Shown here in pieces: positions 55,060-63,494 of a stretch of 64,000 nt of DNA. This DNA is from JAKPQE01 sp041397845 (GTDB lineage Bacteria > Pseudomonadota > Alphaproteobacteria > Rhizobiales > JAKPQE01). The stretch spans positions 62,001 to 126,000 of the forward strand of contig JAWKVW010000006.1 of assembly GCA_041397845.1 (NCBI GenBank), written 5' to 3'. Position 1 is the first letter of the stretch. Each line of letters opens with the position of its first letter. The notes beneath the pieces are model-generated. The model was not told the DNA's origin and made no database searches. It was given only the letters and a program-made list of their open reading frames with translations. The translations under genes were made by a program, and so were the position numbers.

Positions 55060-56886
55060 TCAGATATCGTCGGTGCCGCGCTCGTCGGCAAGCGGTTCGT
55101 CGCTCTCTCCGCCCTCGCCGCCCTCGGCCGCCGCCGGCTGGTGAATCACCACGTCGACAATGCGGGCGCCGGGGAAGCGCTCCAGCGCGCGGGCAACGAG
55201 CGGATCGGCGCGCACGTCGCTGACGAGACGGGTCTGCTCGGCCGCCTGCCGCTCGGCGATGGTCTCGCCGCCTTCCTGGCGCGAGACGGTGACGAACCAC
55301 TGGCGGCCCGTCCATTCGCGCAGCTTCTGGGCAAGCTGCTGGGCAAGGTCCGGGGCGGCGTCGGCCGTCGGCGAGAATTCCAGCCGGCCGGGCTCGAAGC
55401 TGACGACACGGACCTGGCGCTCGAGCGCCAGTTTCAGCATCAGCTCGCGTTTCTGCTGGGCCAGGGCGACGACGTCCTCGAAGCGGGCAAGGGTCACCTC
55501 GGCCTCGGCGACGGCGGCGGCTTTCGGCGCGCGCACCGGGCTCGGATTGGCGCTGGCCAGCACCGGCTGGGCGCGGGCCGAGGCCATGGCGCGCGGCGCT
55601 CCGCCGAAACCGCCAGATCCGGATGGGCCACCGGATGCAGACGGGCCACCAGAACCGCCGCCCGAAGGCGCGCCGCCGGCAGGCGCGCGACCTTCGCCGC
55701 CACCATCGGCGAGAAGCTTCAGCGCCTCGTCGGGCGTCGGCAGGTCGGCGGCATAGCAAAGGCGCACGAGCACCATGTCGGCCGCGGCCAGGGGCTTGGG
55801 CGCCGCCTCGACCTCGGGAATGCCCTTCAGCAGCATCTGCCAGGCGCGCGAGAGCACCTTCAGCGACAGGCGGGAGGCGAAATCGCGGCCGCGCACGCGC
55901 TCGACCTCGGAGATCGCGGCATCGCCCGCGGCTTCCGGCACCAGCTTCAGGCGGGTGACGAGGTGGACGAACTGGGCAAGATCAGTCAGCACGACGGCCG
56001 GATCGGCGCCGACGACGTGCAGTTCGGCGAGTTCGGCGAGCGCGGCCGGGGCGTCGCCCTTCATGACATGCTCGAACAGGTCGACGATGCGGGCGTGGTC
56101 GGCAAGGCCGAGCATGCCGCGCAGATCGGACGCGAGAATGCGACCGCCGCCATGGGCGATCGCCTGATCGAGCAGCGACAGGGCATCGCGGACCGAGCCT
56201 TCGCTGGCCCTTGCGACGAGGGCGAGCGCCTCGTCGTCGATCTCGACCTTCTCGGCATCGGCGATGCGGCGCAGATGGCGCACGAGAACGTCGGCCTCGA
56301 TGCGGCGCAGATCGAAGCGCTGGCAGCGCGACAGCACCGTCACCGGGACCTTGCGGATCTCGGTCGTGGCGAAAATGAACTTCACATGCTCCGGCGGCTC
56401 CTCGAGCGTCTTCAGCAGGCCGTTGAAGGCCGCGCCGGAGAGCATGTGCACCTCGTCGATGATGTAGACCTTGTAGCGGGCCGAGACCGGGCGATAGCGC
56501 ACCGCCTCGATGATCTCGCGGATGTCGCCGATGCCGGTGTGGGAGGCCGCGTCCATCTCGATGATGTCGACGTGGCGCGATTCCATGATCGCCTGACAGT
56601 TGAGCCCGAGTTCGGGCATGTCGATGGTCGGGCGATCGATCTTGCCGGGGACGGTGTAATTGAGGGCGCGGGCGAGGATGCGGGCGGTCGTCGTCTTGCC
56701 GATGCCGCGCACGCCGGTGAGCATGTAGGCCTGCGCGATGCGGCCGGTCTCGAACGCGTTTTTCAGCGTCCTGACCATCGCTTCCTGACCGATGAGATCT
56801 TCGAAGGTCTGCGGCCGGTACTTGCGGGCGAGCACCCGGTAGGCGGCAGGCCGGTCGTTGGCGTCGGTGGTGCTGATGCCGTCCAT
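55060..56886 (-). CDS. dnaX: DNA polymerase III subunits gamma/tau
   Basis: Clamp-loader ATPase of 608 residues. The AAA+ domain contains ARKYRPQTFEDLIGQEAMV, Walker A TGVRGIGKTTTARI and the DEVH box in VYIIDEVHMLSGAAFNGLL. The canonical zinc-finger region has only one obvious Cys (LNCQAIMESRHVDIIEMDAAS). RCQRFDLRRIE is sensor-like. A Gly/Ser-rich linker (about residues 385-425) joins the tau C-terminal domain. I chose the ATG at 56886 (MDGISTTDANDRPAAYRVLA); an open frame upstream to 57591 passes through the SRP RNA gene and is not coding. No A-rich slippery site for gamma production is visible. Confidence 0.96.
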   Translation of the reverse strand: MDGISTTDANDRPAAYRVLARKYRPQTFEDLIGQEAMVRTLKNAFETGRIAQAYMLTGVRGIGKTTTARILARALNYTVPGKIDRPTIDMPELGLNCQAIMESRHVDIIEMDAASHTGIGDIREIIEAVRYRPVSARYKVYIIDEVHMLSGAAFNGLLKTLEEPPEHVKFIFATTEIRKVPVTVLSRCQRFDLRRIEADVLVRHLRRIADAEKVEIDDEALALVARASEGSVRDALSLLDQAIAHGGGRILASDLRGMLGLADHARIVDLFEHVMKGDAPAALAELAELHVVGADPAVVLTDLAQFVHLVTRLKLVPEAAGDAAISEVERVRGRDFASRLSLKVLSRAWQMLLKGIPEVEAAPKPLAAADMVLVRLCYAADLPTPDEALKLLADGGGEGRAPAGGAPSGGGSGGPSASGGPSGSGGFGGAPRAMASARAQPVLASANPSPVRAPKAAAVAEAEVTLARFEDVVALAQQKRELMLKLALERQVRVVSFEPGRLEFSPTADAAPDLAQQLAQKLREWTGRQWFVTVSRQEGGETIAERQAAEQTRLVSDVRADPLVARALERFPGARIVDVVIHQPAAAEGGEGGESDEPLADERGTDDI

Positions 56887-57020
56887 CGCCCTGCCCTTCA
56901 CGAAGATGCTCGGTGCCCGGATGGCTGCCGGATGCTGGCCGGCGCGCCGGGCGCAAAGGGCGCTCGACCGTTCCGGCGACGGAGCCGCCCGAGGGAAGGC
57001 GCGGGTGGGAGGCTGGACAT

Positions 57021-57126
57021 GCGACCCGAACCGAATTCGTTGGGGCTGCTTCCTTCCGGACCTGACCCGGTTGGCGAAGGGCTCGCCCGCCGCCAACCTC
57101 CCGACCCCGATATGGCAGGTTCGCGC
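57021..57126 (-). ncRNA. ffs: Signal recognition particle RNA (small bacterial 4.5S type)
   Basis: The minus strand holds the universally conserved SRP domain IV sequence GGTCAGGTCCGGAAGGAAGC followed by AGCC (about 57045-57068), the Ffh-binding loop. Flanking arms CGAACC and GGTTCG close the long hairpin, with AGGTTGGCGGCGGGCGAGCC opposite. Ends are estimated from the pairing (plus or minus 10 bases). It sits between echA and dnaX; an SRP RNA gene beside dnaX is a widespread arrangement. Confidence 0.9.
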
Positions 57127-57161
57127 CCCCGACGCAAGAGAGGGGCGCGTGCCTTCGCGGT

Positions 57162-57935
57162 TCAGCGGTTGCGGAACTGCGGCGAGCGCTTCTCGACGAA
57201 GGCGGTCATGCCCTCGGTCTGGTCCTCGGTCGCGAACAGGGCATGGAACATGCGCCGCTCGAACCGGATGCCCTCGGCAAGGGTCGTCTCGTAGGCGCGA
57301 TTGACCGTTTCCTTGGTCATCATGACCGAGGGAAGCGAGAAGGAGGCGATCTTGTTGGCCGCCTCGAGAGCGGTCTCGACGAGATCGGCGACCGGGACGA
57401 TGCGCGAGACGAGACCGGCGCGCTCGGCCTCGGCGGCGTCCATCATGCGGCCGGTCAGGCACATGTCCATCGCCTTGGCCTTGCCGACATAGCGGGTGAG
57501 GCGCTGGGTGCCGCCGGCGCCGGGCATGACGCCGAGGGTGATCTCGGGCTGGCCGAAGCGGGCGTTCTCGCCGGCAATGATGAAATCGCACATCATCGCC
57601 AGTTCGCAGCCACCGCCGAGGGCGTAGCCGGCGACAGCGGCGATGACCGGCTTGCGATTGCGGCTGACGCGGTCCCAGGTCGAGATGAAATCGCCGAGAT
57701 AGGCGTCGATGAACGACAGCGAGGCCATTTCCTTGATGTCGGCGCCGGCGGCGAAGGCCTTTTCCGAGCCGGTGATGACGACGCAGCCGATCCGCTCGTC
57801 CTTCTCGAAGGCATCGAGCGCCTCGGAAAGCTCGGAGATGAGTTCGGAGTTCAGCGCGTTCAGCGCCTTGGGCCGATTGAGCGTGATGAGACCGGCGCGA
57901 TCGCGCGTCTCAACGACGATGGAGTTGTAAGCCAT
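57162..57935 (-). CDS. Enoyl-CoA hydratase
   Basis: Crotonase-family protein, 257 residues, adding water to 2-enoyl-CoA in beta-oxidation. It has LITLNRPKALNALNSELI, the first oxyanion strand FAAGADIKEMASL, the second oxyanion/catalytic region AGYALGGGCELAMMCDFI (with catalytic Glu), and FGQPEITLGVMPGAGGTQRL with the second Glu. The C-terminus is EGMTAFVEKRSPQFRNR. Closely matches the mitochondrial ECHS1-like/FadB1 type. The ATG is at 57935. Confidence 0.93.
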   Translation of the reverse strand: MAYNSIVVETRDRAGLITLNRPKALNALNSELISELSEALDAFEKDERIGCVVITGSEKAFAAGADIKEMASLSFIDAYLGDFISTWDRVSRNRKPVIAAVAGYALGGGCELAMMCDFIIAGENARFGQPEITLGVMPGAGGTQRLTRYVGKAKAMDMCLTGRMMDAAEAERAGLVSRIVPVADLVETALEAANKIASFSLPSVMMTKETVNRAYETTLAEGIRFERRMFHALFATEDQTEGMTAFVEKRSPQFRNR

Positions 57936-58108
57936 GTTGGTTCCTTCTCAGGACTTGTCGGGCGCTGCAGTGCACCGGCGGACGGAAAAAGGCGTAGCCG
58001 AGGCGGTTGACCCATGCAACCCCGCCGGCGGTCGAAGAGCGGCGCCGGGCTTTCCGCCCCGGCGCGTTTGCGGACGGCGAGCCGGCTGCCGCCTTGCCGC
58101 GAATGTCA

Positions 58109-58981
58109 TCAGCGCTGGCATGCCGGGCACCAGAAGGTCGAGCGGCCGGACTGGACGATGCGCTCGATGACGCCGTTGCAGGCGGGATCGGGACAGGGAT
58201 CGCCCTCGCGGTCGTAGACACGGAAGGAATGCTGGAAATAGCCGAGCTCGCCGTCGACGTGGATGTAGTCGTTGAGGGTCGAGCCGCCGGCGGCGATCGC
58301 ATCGGCAATGACCTGCCGGATGGCGACGGCGAGGCGTTCGGCACGCTTCGTCGGGCCGCCGTCTTTCCGTGCCAGCGTTCCGGCGGCGCGGCGCGGCGAC
58401 AGGCCGGCCCGGTGCAGCGCCTCGCAGACATAGATATTGCCAAGGCCGGCGATGAGGCGCTGGTCGAGCAGCGCCGCCTTCAACGGCGCGGCCTTGCCGG
58501 CGAACAGGCGGGCGAGCAGCGCGCCGTCGAGTTCGTTGCCGGTCGGCTCGACGCCGAGATCGCAGAGGTGGCGATGGCCGGCAAGGCCGGCGCGCGGGCA
58601 AAGGTCCATCGAGCCGAAACGGCGCGGGTCGTTGTAGACGACGCGCAGGCCGTTATCGAGGCCAAGGACGACGTGGTCGTGGGCGATGTCCTTGCAGCGC
58701 GGATAGTGGAAATCGCCGAGCGGCGCCTCGCCCTCGATGCGGAACGAGCCGGACATGCCGAGATGGGCGATGAGCACCTCGCCGGTCGACAGGTCGGCGA
58801 GAATGTATTTCGCCCGCCGGCCGACCGAGGTGACCGTCGCGCCGGTCAGTCGCTCGACGAAGCGTTCGGGGAAGGGAAAGCGCAGGTTCCGGCGGCGCTG
58901 TTCGACCGCGACGATGCGCGCACCTTCAAGGGCTGGCTGAAGACCGCGGCGAACGGTCTCCACTTCGGGCAATTCGGGCAT
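58109..58981 (-). CDS. mutM: Formamidopyrimidine-DNA glycosylase MutM (Fpg)
   Basis: Removes 8-oxoguanine and other oxidised purines. The 290-residue protein begins MPELPEVETVRRGLQ, with the catalytic N-terminal Pro exposed after Met removal. It has the beta-hairpin Lys in YILADLSTG, GLGNIYVCEALHRAGLSPRR for the H2TH motif, and the C-terminal zinc finger CPDPACNGVIERIVQSGRST...CPAC. I chose the ATG at 58981, since the enzyme requires Pro at position 2; an upstream ATG at 59002 is rejected. Divergent from ubiE, across a 209-bp gap without recognised sites. Confidence 0.97.
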   Translation of the reverse strand: MPELPEVETVRRGLQPALEGARIVAVEQRRRNLRFPFPERFVERLTGATVTSVGRRAKYILADLSTGEVLIAHLGMSGSFRIEGEAPLGDFHYPRCKDIAHDHVVLGLDNGLRVVYNDPRRFGSMDLCPRAGLAGHRHLCDLGVEPTGNELDGALLARLFAGKAAPLKAALLDQRLIAGLGNIYVCEALHRAGLSPRRAAGTLARKDGGPTKRAERLAVAIRQVIADAIAAGGSTLNDYIHVDGELGYFQHSFRVYDREGDPCPDPACNGVIERIVQSGRSTFWCPACQR

Positions 58982-59190
58982 TGGCGCGGTTACCCCCGGC
59001 AAGGCTCGGACACTTGGAAAGATGGCCGCGACGATAGCGCGAACCGGATCGGTCCGCTATGCTGCGGCGCCATAAGGGAGCGCGGTCCGGCGACCAATGG
59101 GTGCCGGGCCGGAATTGTTGCGTTCCCCCGCCGGTTCGCGCTATCGGGCGGGCGGAGTGCATTTTCAGGCTCGGGGCACGGATCGACCGC

Positions 59191-59964
59191 ATGACGACAG
59201 GGCAAAACGGCAGCTCGACGACCTCTTTCGGGTTTCGCGATGTGCCGCTCACCGAAAAGCAGACGCTCGTCGACGAGGTGTTCCACCGCGTGGCCAAGCG
59301 CTACGACCTGATGAACGACCTGATGTCCGGCGGCCTGCACCGGCTGTGGAAGGATGCGCTCGTTGCCTGGATGGCGCCGCCGCGCGCCGGCCGGCGGCAT
59401 TTCGAGGTGCTTGACGTTGCCGGCGGCACCGGCGACGTGGCGACACGGATCGTCGATGCCTCGAACAAACATGCACGCGCCATCGTCTGCGACATCAACG
59501 GCTCGATGCTCGGCGTCGGCAAGGACCGGGCGGCGGCGCGCGGACTTTCCGACAAGATCCGCTTCGTGCAGGGCAATGCCGAGGACCTGCCGTTCGAGAA
59601 CGGCCGGTTCGACGCCTATACGATCGCCTTCGGCATCCGCAACGTGCCGCGCATCCAGAAGGCACTCGAGGAGGCCTATCGGGTGCTGCGGCCGGGCGGG
59701 CGGTTCATGTGCCTCGAATTCTCGGCGGTCGACGTGCCGGGCCTCGACAGGATCTACGACCTCTATTCGTTCAACGTGATCCCGCCGCTCGGCCAGCTCG
59801 TCGCCAACGACGCGGACAGCTATCGCTATCTCGTCGAATCGATTCGCAAGTTCCCGCATCAGGAACGCTTCGCCGAGATGATCCGGCAGGCCGGGTTCGC
59901 ACGCGTCGAGTACCGCAACCTGACGGGCGGCATCGCGGCGATCCATTCCGGCTATCGCATCTAG
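59191..59964 (+). CDS. ubiE: Ubiquinone/menaquinone biosynthesis C-methyltransferase UbiE
   Basis: SAM-dependent C-methyltransferase of quinone synthesis, 257 residues. It has VFHRVAKRYDLMNDLMSGGLH, motif I LDVAGGTGDVATRI, GNAEDLPFENGRFDAYTIAF, FGIRNVPRIQKAL and the C-terminal NLTGGIAAIHSGYRI signature. The start is the ATG at 59191; an upstream extension of 44 codons reads as non-coding. ubiB follows 16 bp later. Confidence 0.96.
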   Translation: MTTGQNGSSTTSFGFRDVPLTEKQTLVDEVFHRVAKRYDLMNDLMSGGLHRLWKDALVAWMAPPRAGRRHFEVLDVAGGTGDVATRIVDASNKHARAIVCDINGSMLGVGKDRAAARGLSDKIRFVQGNAEDLPFENGRFDAYTIAFGIRNVPRIQKALEEAYRVLRPGGRFMCLEFSAVDVPGLDRIYDLYSFNVIPPLGQLVANDADSYRYLVESIRKFPHQERFAEMIRQAGFARVEYRNLTGGIAAIHSGYRI

Positions 59965-59980
59965 GGACGCGGGCAGCGAC

Positions 59981-61561
59981 ATGGGCATTCCGGTTTCCGC
60001 GTTCATCCGGCTCATCAGGGCAGGCTATGTGCTGGCCCGGGAGGGCGTGCCGCGTCTCGTCGACGAGGAGATGGTGCCGCCGTCCGGGCGGGTGCTGCTG
60101 CGACTCGCCCGGCTTCTGGAAAAGCCGCGCGGCGAGGACAGCAATGCGGCGCGGCTCTCGGACGCGCTGAACCGGCTCGGGCCGTCCTACATCAAGCTCG
60201 GCCAGTTCCTCGCCACCCGGCGCGACGTCGTCGGCGAAGTCGTGGCGCGCGATCTTGAAACGCTGCAGGACCGGCTGCCGCCATTCGGCATGAGCGAGGC
60301 GCGGACACGGGTCGAGACCGCCCTCGGCGGCCCGGTCGAGACACTTTATTCCTCATTCAGCGAGCCGCTGGCGGCCGCCTCGATCGCGCAGGTGCACCGC
60401 GCCTCGATCGCGACCGAGGACGGGCCACAGGACGTCGCGGTCAAGGTGCTGCGCCCCGGCGTCCATCACCGGTTCGGGCGCGACCTCAAGAGCTTCTATC
60501 TTGCGGCACGGCTGTTCGAACGGCTGTCGCCGGCATCGCGGCGGCTGCGGCCGGTGGCGGTGGTCGACACGCTCGCCCGCTCGGTCAATCTGGAGATGGA
60601 TCTCCGGCTCGAGGCGGCGGCGCTGTCGGAGATGGCCGAGAACACGGCCAACGATCCCGGTTTCCGGGTGCCGGGCGTCGTCTGGGAGCGCACGGCGCGC
60701 AACGTCCTGACGCTCGAATGGATCGATGGCACCAAGCTCACCGACATCGCGGCAATCGCGGCGGACGGCCACGATCTCGTCGACCTCGGGCGGACGCTGA
60801 TCCAGTCGTTCCTGCGGCACGCGGTGCGCGACGGCTTTTTCCATGCCGACATGCATCCGGGCAATCTCTTCCTCGACCGGGACGGCAAGATCGTCGCCGT
60901 CGATTTCGGCATCATGGGCCGGCTCGGGCCGAAGGAGCGGCGCTATCTCGCCGAAATCCTCTACGGCTTCATCAAGCGCGATTATTTCCGGGTCGCAGCC
61001 GTCCATTTCGAGGCCGGCTACGTGCCCGACTACCAGGACGTCGCCGTGTTTGCCCAGGCGATCCGGGCGATCGGCGAGCCCTTGCAGGGCCGCACCGCCA
61101 AGGACGTGTCGATGGCGCGGCTGCTCACCCAGCTTTTCGAGGTGACCGAGCTCTTCGACATGCACACCCAGCCGCAGCTCCTGCTGCTGCAAAAGACCAT
61201 GGTCGTGGTCGAGGGCGTGGCGCGCACGCTCGATCCGGACCTCAACATGTGGACGACGGCCGAGCCCGTCGTGCGCGAGTGGATCGAGGGCCATTTCGGG
61301 CCGGGCGGGCGGCTGCAGGAAGCGGCCGAGGGCGTCTCGGCGGTCGGCCGGCTGGTCACGGAGGTGCCCGACCTCATCGCCCGGGCCGAGCGGCTTTCCT
61401 CGGGCTTTGCGGAAATGGCGCGCGAGGGCCTGAGGCTCGACCTCGAGACGGTGCGGGCGATCGCCCGCGAGGAAGCGCGGCGCGGGCGCGGGACGCGGCT
61501 GGCGATCTGGATCGGGGCGATCTCGCTTGCCGTCATCGCCATCATGTCGCTGTCGGTCTGA
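59981..61561 (+). CDS. ubiB: Ubiquinone biosynthesis kinase-like ATPase UbiB
   Basis: Atypical protein-kinase-like (ADCK/Coq8) ATPase needed for ubiquinone synthesis, 526 residues. It has the KxGQ-type motif GPSYIKLGQFLATRRD, the Ala-rich loop AAASIAQVHRA in place of the Gly-rich loop, VAVKVLRPG with the kinase Lys, LRLEAAALSEMAEN for ExD, HADMHPGNLF and AVDFGIMGRLG (DFG). A single C-terminal membrane helix (LAIWIGAISLAVIAIMSL) anchors it. coaBC follows 13 bp later. Confidence 0.96.
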   Translation: MGIPVSAFIRLIRAGYVLAREGVPRLVDEEMVPPSGRVLLRLARLLEKPRGEDSNAARLSDALNRLGPSYIKLGQFLATRRDVVGEVVARDLETLQDRLPPFGMSEARTRVETALGGPVETLYSSFSEPLAAASIAQVHRASIATEDGPQDVAVKVLRPGVHHRFGRDLKSFYLAARLFERLSPASRRLRPVAVVDTLARSVNLEMDLRLEAAALSEMAENTANDPGFRVPGVVWERTARNVLTLEWIDGTKLTDIAAIAADGHDLVDLGRTLIQSFLRHAVRDGFFHADMHPGNLFLDRDGKIVAVDFGIMGRLGPKERRYLAEILYGFIKRDYFRVAAVHFEAGYVPDYQDVAVFAQAIRAIGEPLQGRTAKDVSMARLLTQLFEVTELFDMHTQPQLLLLQKTMVVVEGVARTLDPDLNMWTTAEPVVREWIEGHFGPGGRLQEAAEGVSAVGRLVTEVPDLIARAERLSSGFAEMAREGLRLDLETVRAIAREEARRGRGTRLAIWIGAISLAVIAIMSLSV

Positions 61562-61574
61562 GAGGATCCCGAAG

Positions 61575-62789
61575 ATGAGCATCGCGGGCCGGAAGATCCT
61601 TCTTGTCGTTGCCGGCGGGATTGCGGCCTACAAGTCGCTGGAGCTGGTGCGGCGGCTGCGCGAGCGCGGCGCCCCGGTGCGGGCGGTCCTGACGCGGGCC
61701 GGGGCCGAGTTCGTCACGCCGCTGTCGCTCGGCGCGCTGACCGGCGACAAGGTCTACCAGTCGCTCTTCGACCTCACCGACGAGGCCGAGATGGGCCATA
61801 TCGAGCTGTCGCGGGACGCCGACCTGCTGGTGGTTGCCCCGGCGACGGCCGACCTTCTGGCCAAGATGGCCGGCGGACATGCGGACGACCTTGCCTCGAC
61901 CGTGCTTCTTGCCACCGACAAGCCGGTGCTCGTTGCCCCGGCGATGAACGTGCGGATGTGGGAGCACGCGGCGACGCGGCGCAACGTCGCGCAGCTTGGC
62001 GCCGACGGCGTTGCCTTCGTCGGGCCGAACGAGGGCGACATGGCCTGCGGCGAGTTCGGTGCCGGCCGGATGGCCGAGCCGCTCGAGATCGTCGCCGCCA
62101 TCGAGGCGATGCTGGCGCCGGCGGCGCGGCCGCTGGCGGGCCGGCATGTGCTCATCACCTCCGGGCCGACGCATGAGCCGATCGATCCGGTCCGTTATAT
62201 CGCCAACCGCTCCTCCGGCCGGCAGGGTCACGCGATCGCGGCGGCGGCCGCGGCAGCCGGGGCGCGGGTCACGCTCGTTTCGGGACCGGTGACGCTCGCC
62301 GATCCGGCCGGCGTCACGACCGTTCATGTCAAGACCGCCAGTGAGATGCTCGCCGCCTGCGAGGCGGCGCTGCCGGCCGATGTCGCGATCTGCGCGGCCG
62401 CCGTCGCCGACTGGCGGGTGGTCGGCGCGGGCGAGGAAAAGATCAAGAAGGACGGCTCGGGCAAGCCGCCGGCGCTGGCGCTCGCCGAGAACCCGGACAT
62501 TCTGGCGACGCTGTCGCGGCACGCGGCGCGGCCGCCGCTCGTCGTCGGCTTTGCTGCCGAGACGCACCGCGTCGTCGAGCACGCCGAGGCCAAGCTTGCC
62601 CGCAAGGGCTGCGACGTCATCGTCGCCAACGACGTCAGCCCGGCCTCCGGCGTCATGGGCGGCACCGAAAACACGGTCCATCTCGTCTTTCCGGGACATA
62701 TCGAAGACTGGCCGAAACTGGCCAAGGACGAGGTCGCCAAGCGGCTCGTCGCCCGGATCGCCGAACTCATCGAGGAGCGCACGCCGTGA
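61575..62789 (+). CDS. coaBC: Bifunctional phosphopantothenoylcysteine decarboxylase / phosphopantothenate-cysteine ligase
   Basis: Makes 4'-phosphopantetheine for CoA in two steps. Of the 404 residues, the N-terminal flavoprotein CoaC domain has ILLVVAGGIAAYKSLELVRR, SRDADLLVVAPATADLLAKM, PAMNVRMWEH (catalytic PxMNxxMW) and EGDMACGEFGAGRM with the active Cys. The C-terminal CoaB domain has ITSGPTHEPIDPVRYIANRS, SSGRQGHAIA, CAAAVADWR and VVGFAAET. I chose ATG 61575. It overlaps dut by 4 bp. Confidence 0.96.
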   Translation: MSIAGRKILLVVAGGIAAYKSLELVRRLRERGAPVRAVLTRAGAEFVTPLSLGALTGDKVYQSLFDLTDEAEMGHIELSRDADLLVVAPATADLLAKMAGGHADDLASTVLLATDKPVLVAPAMNVRMWEHAATRRNVAQLGADGVAFVGPNEGDMACGEFGAGRMAEPLEIVAAIEAMLAPAARPLAGRHVLITSGPTHEPIDPVRYIANRSSGRQGHAIAAAAAAAGARVTLVSGPVTLADPAGVTTVHVKTASEMLAACEAALPADVAICAAAVADWRVVGAGEEKIKKDGSGKPPALALAENPDILATLSRHAARPPLVVGFAAETHRVVEHAEAKLARKGCDVIVANDVSPASGVMGGTENTVHLVFPGHIEDWPKLAKDEVAKRLVARIAELIEERTP

Positions 62790-63376
62790 GCCTCGACCAG
62801 TTCCCCGACGGCGTGCAGGTTGCCGTCGTCCGCCTCGCCCATGCCGAGGAACTGTCGTTGCCGGCCTATCAGACGGCCGAGGCGGCGGGACTCGACCTCA
62901 TCGCGGCGGTGCCGGCCGACGAGCCGATGGAAATGCCTCCCGGCGGGCGGGCGCTGGTGCCGACGGGCCTCAAGATCGCCCTGCCGAAAGGCTTCGAGGG
63001 GCAGGTGCGGCCGCGTTCCGGCCTTGCCGTGCGGCACGGCATCACCGTTCTCAACGCGCCGGGCACGATCGATTCCGACTATCGCGGCGAGGTCTGCGTG
63101 GCGCTCGTCAATCTGGGCAAGGACCCGTTCACGGTGGTGCGCGGCATGCGCATCGCGCAGATGGTCATCGCCCCGGTCGCCCGGGCGTCCGTTCTCGAGG
63201 TCGCCGAGCTGCCGGACAGCGAGCGCGGCGAAGGCGGGTTCGGCTCGACCGGCCTCGACAGCGGCCCGGCTGGAGCAAGCCATTCCGCAGTCCGGCCGAT
63301 TTCGACCCAGCTTGATGAAATCGTTCTCCGGATCGGCAGAACTTTGAGAGAAATTTTCCGCCTGCCGGAAAAATAG
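62786..63376 (+). CDS. dut: Deoxyuridine 5'-triphosphate nucleotidohydrolase, extended C-terminus
   Basis: dUTPase, converting dUTP to dUMP. The five motifs are in order: AGLDLIAAV (I), RPRSGLAVRHG (II), GTIDSDYRGEV (III), GMRIAQMVIAPV (IV) and RGEGGFGSTG (V). The start is a GTG overlapping the coaBC stop (GTGA), eight bases after GGAG. At 196 residues it is about 35 longer than usual: after motif V the frame runs on through a tail ending LDEIVLRIGRTLREIFRLPE that resembles an amphipathic helix. Whether this tail is natural or due to a shifted stop is not clear. dut behind coaBC is a common order. Confidence 0.93.
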   Translation: MSLDQFPDGVQVAVVRLAHAEELSLPAYQTAEAAGLDLIAAVPADEPMEMPPGGRALVPTGLKIALPKGFEGQVRPRSGLAVRHGITVLNAPGTIDSDYRGEVCVALVNLGKDPFTVVRGMRIAQMVIAPVARASVLEVAELPDSERGEGGFGSTGLDSGPAGASHSAVRPISTQLDEIVLRIGRTLREIFRLPEK

Positions 63377-63494
63377 ACCACCTCTCCATGCCTTCCCCGA
63401 CGGCCGCCGACCGGCTAGGCTCGCGACAAAATCCGGAACTGCACGGCAGTCACTCCGGACCCATGTCAGCGCACTCGTCGAGGTTCAGCAGATC

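Noticed and set aside
55640..55720. Programmed frameshift in dnaX producing gamma
   Set aside because: The linker region is Gly/Ser-rich with GC-rich codons and no A-rich slippery heptamer.
55060..57591. dnaX extended upstream to 57591
   Set aside because: The extra N-terminal frame passes through the SRP RNA gene and part of echA and is Arg/His-rich. The ATG at 56886 gives a normal DnaX N-terminus.
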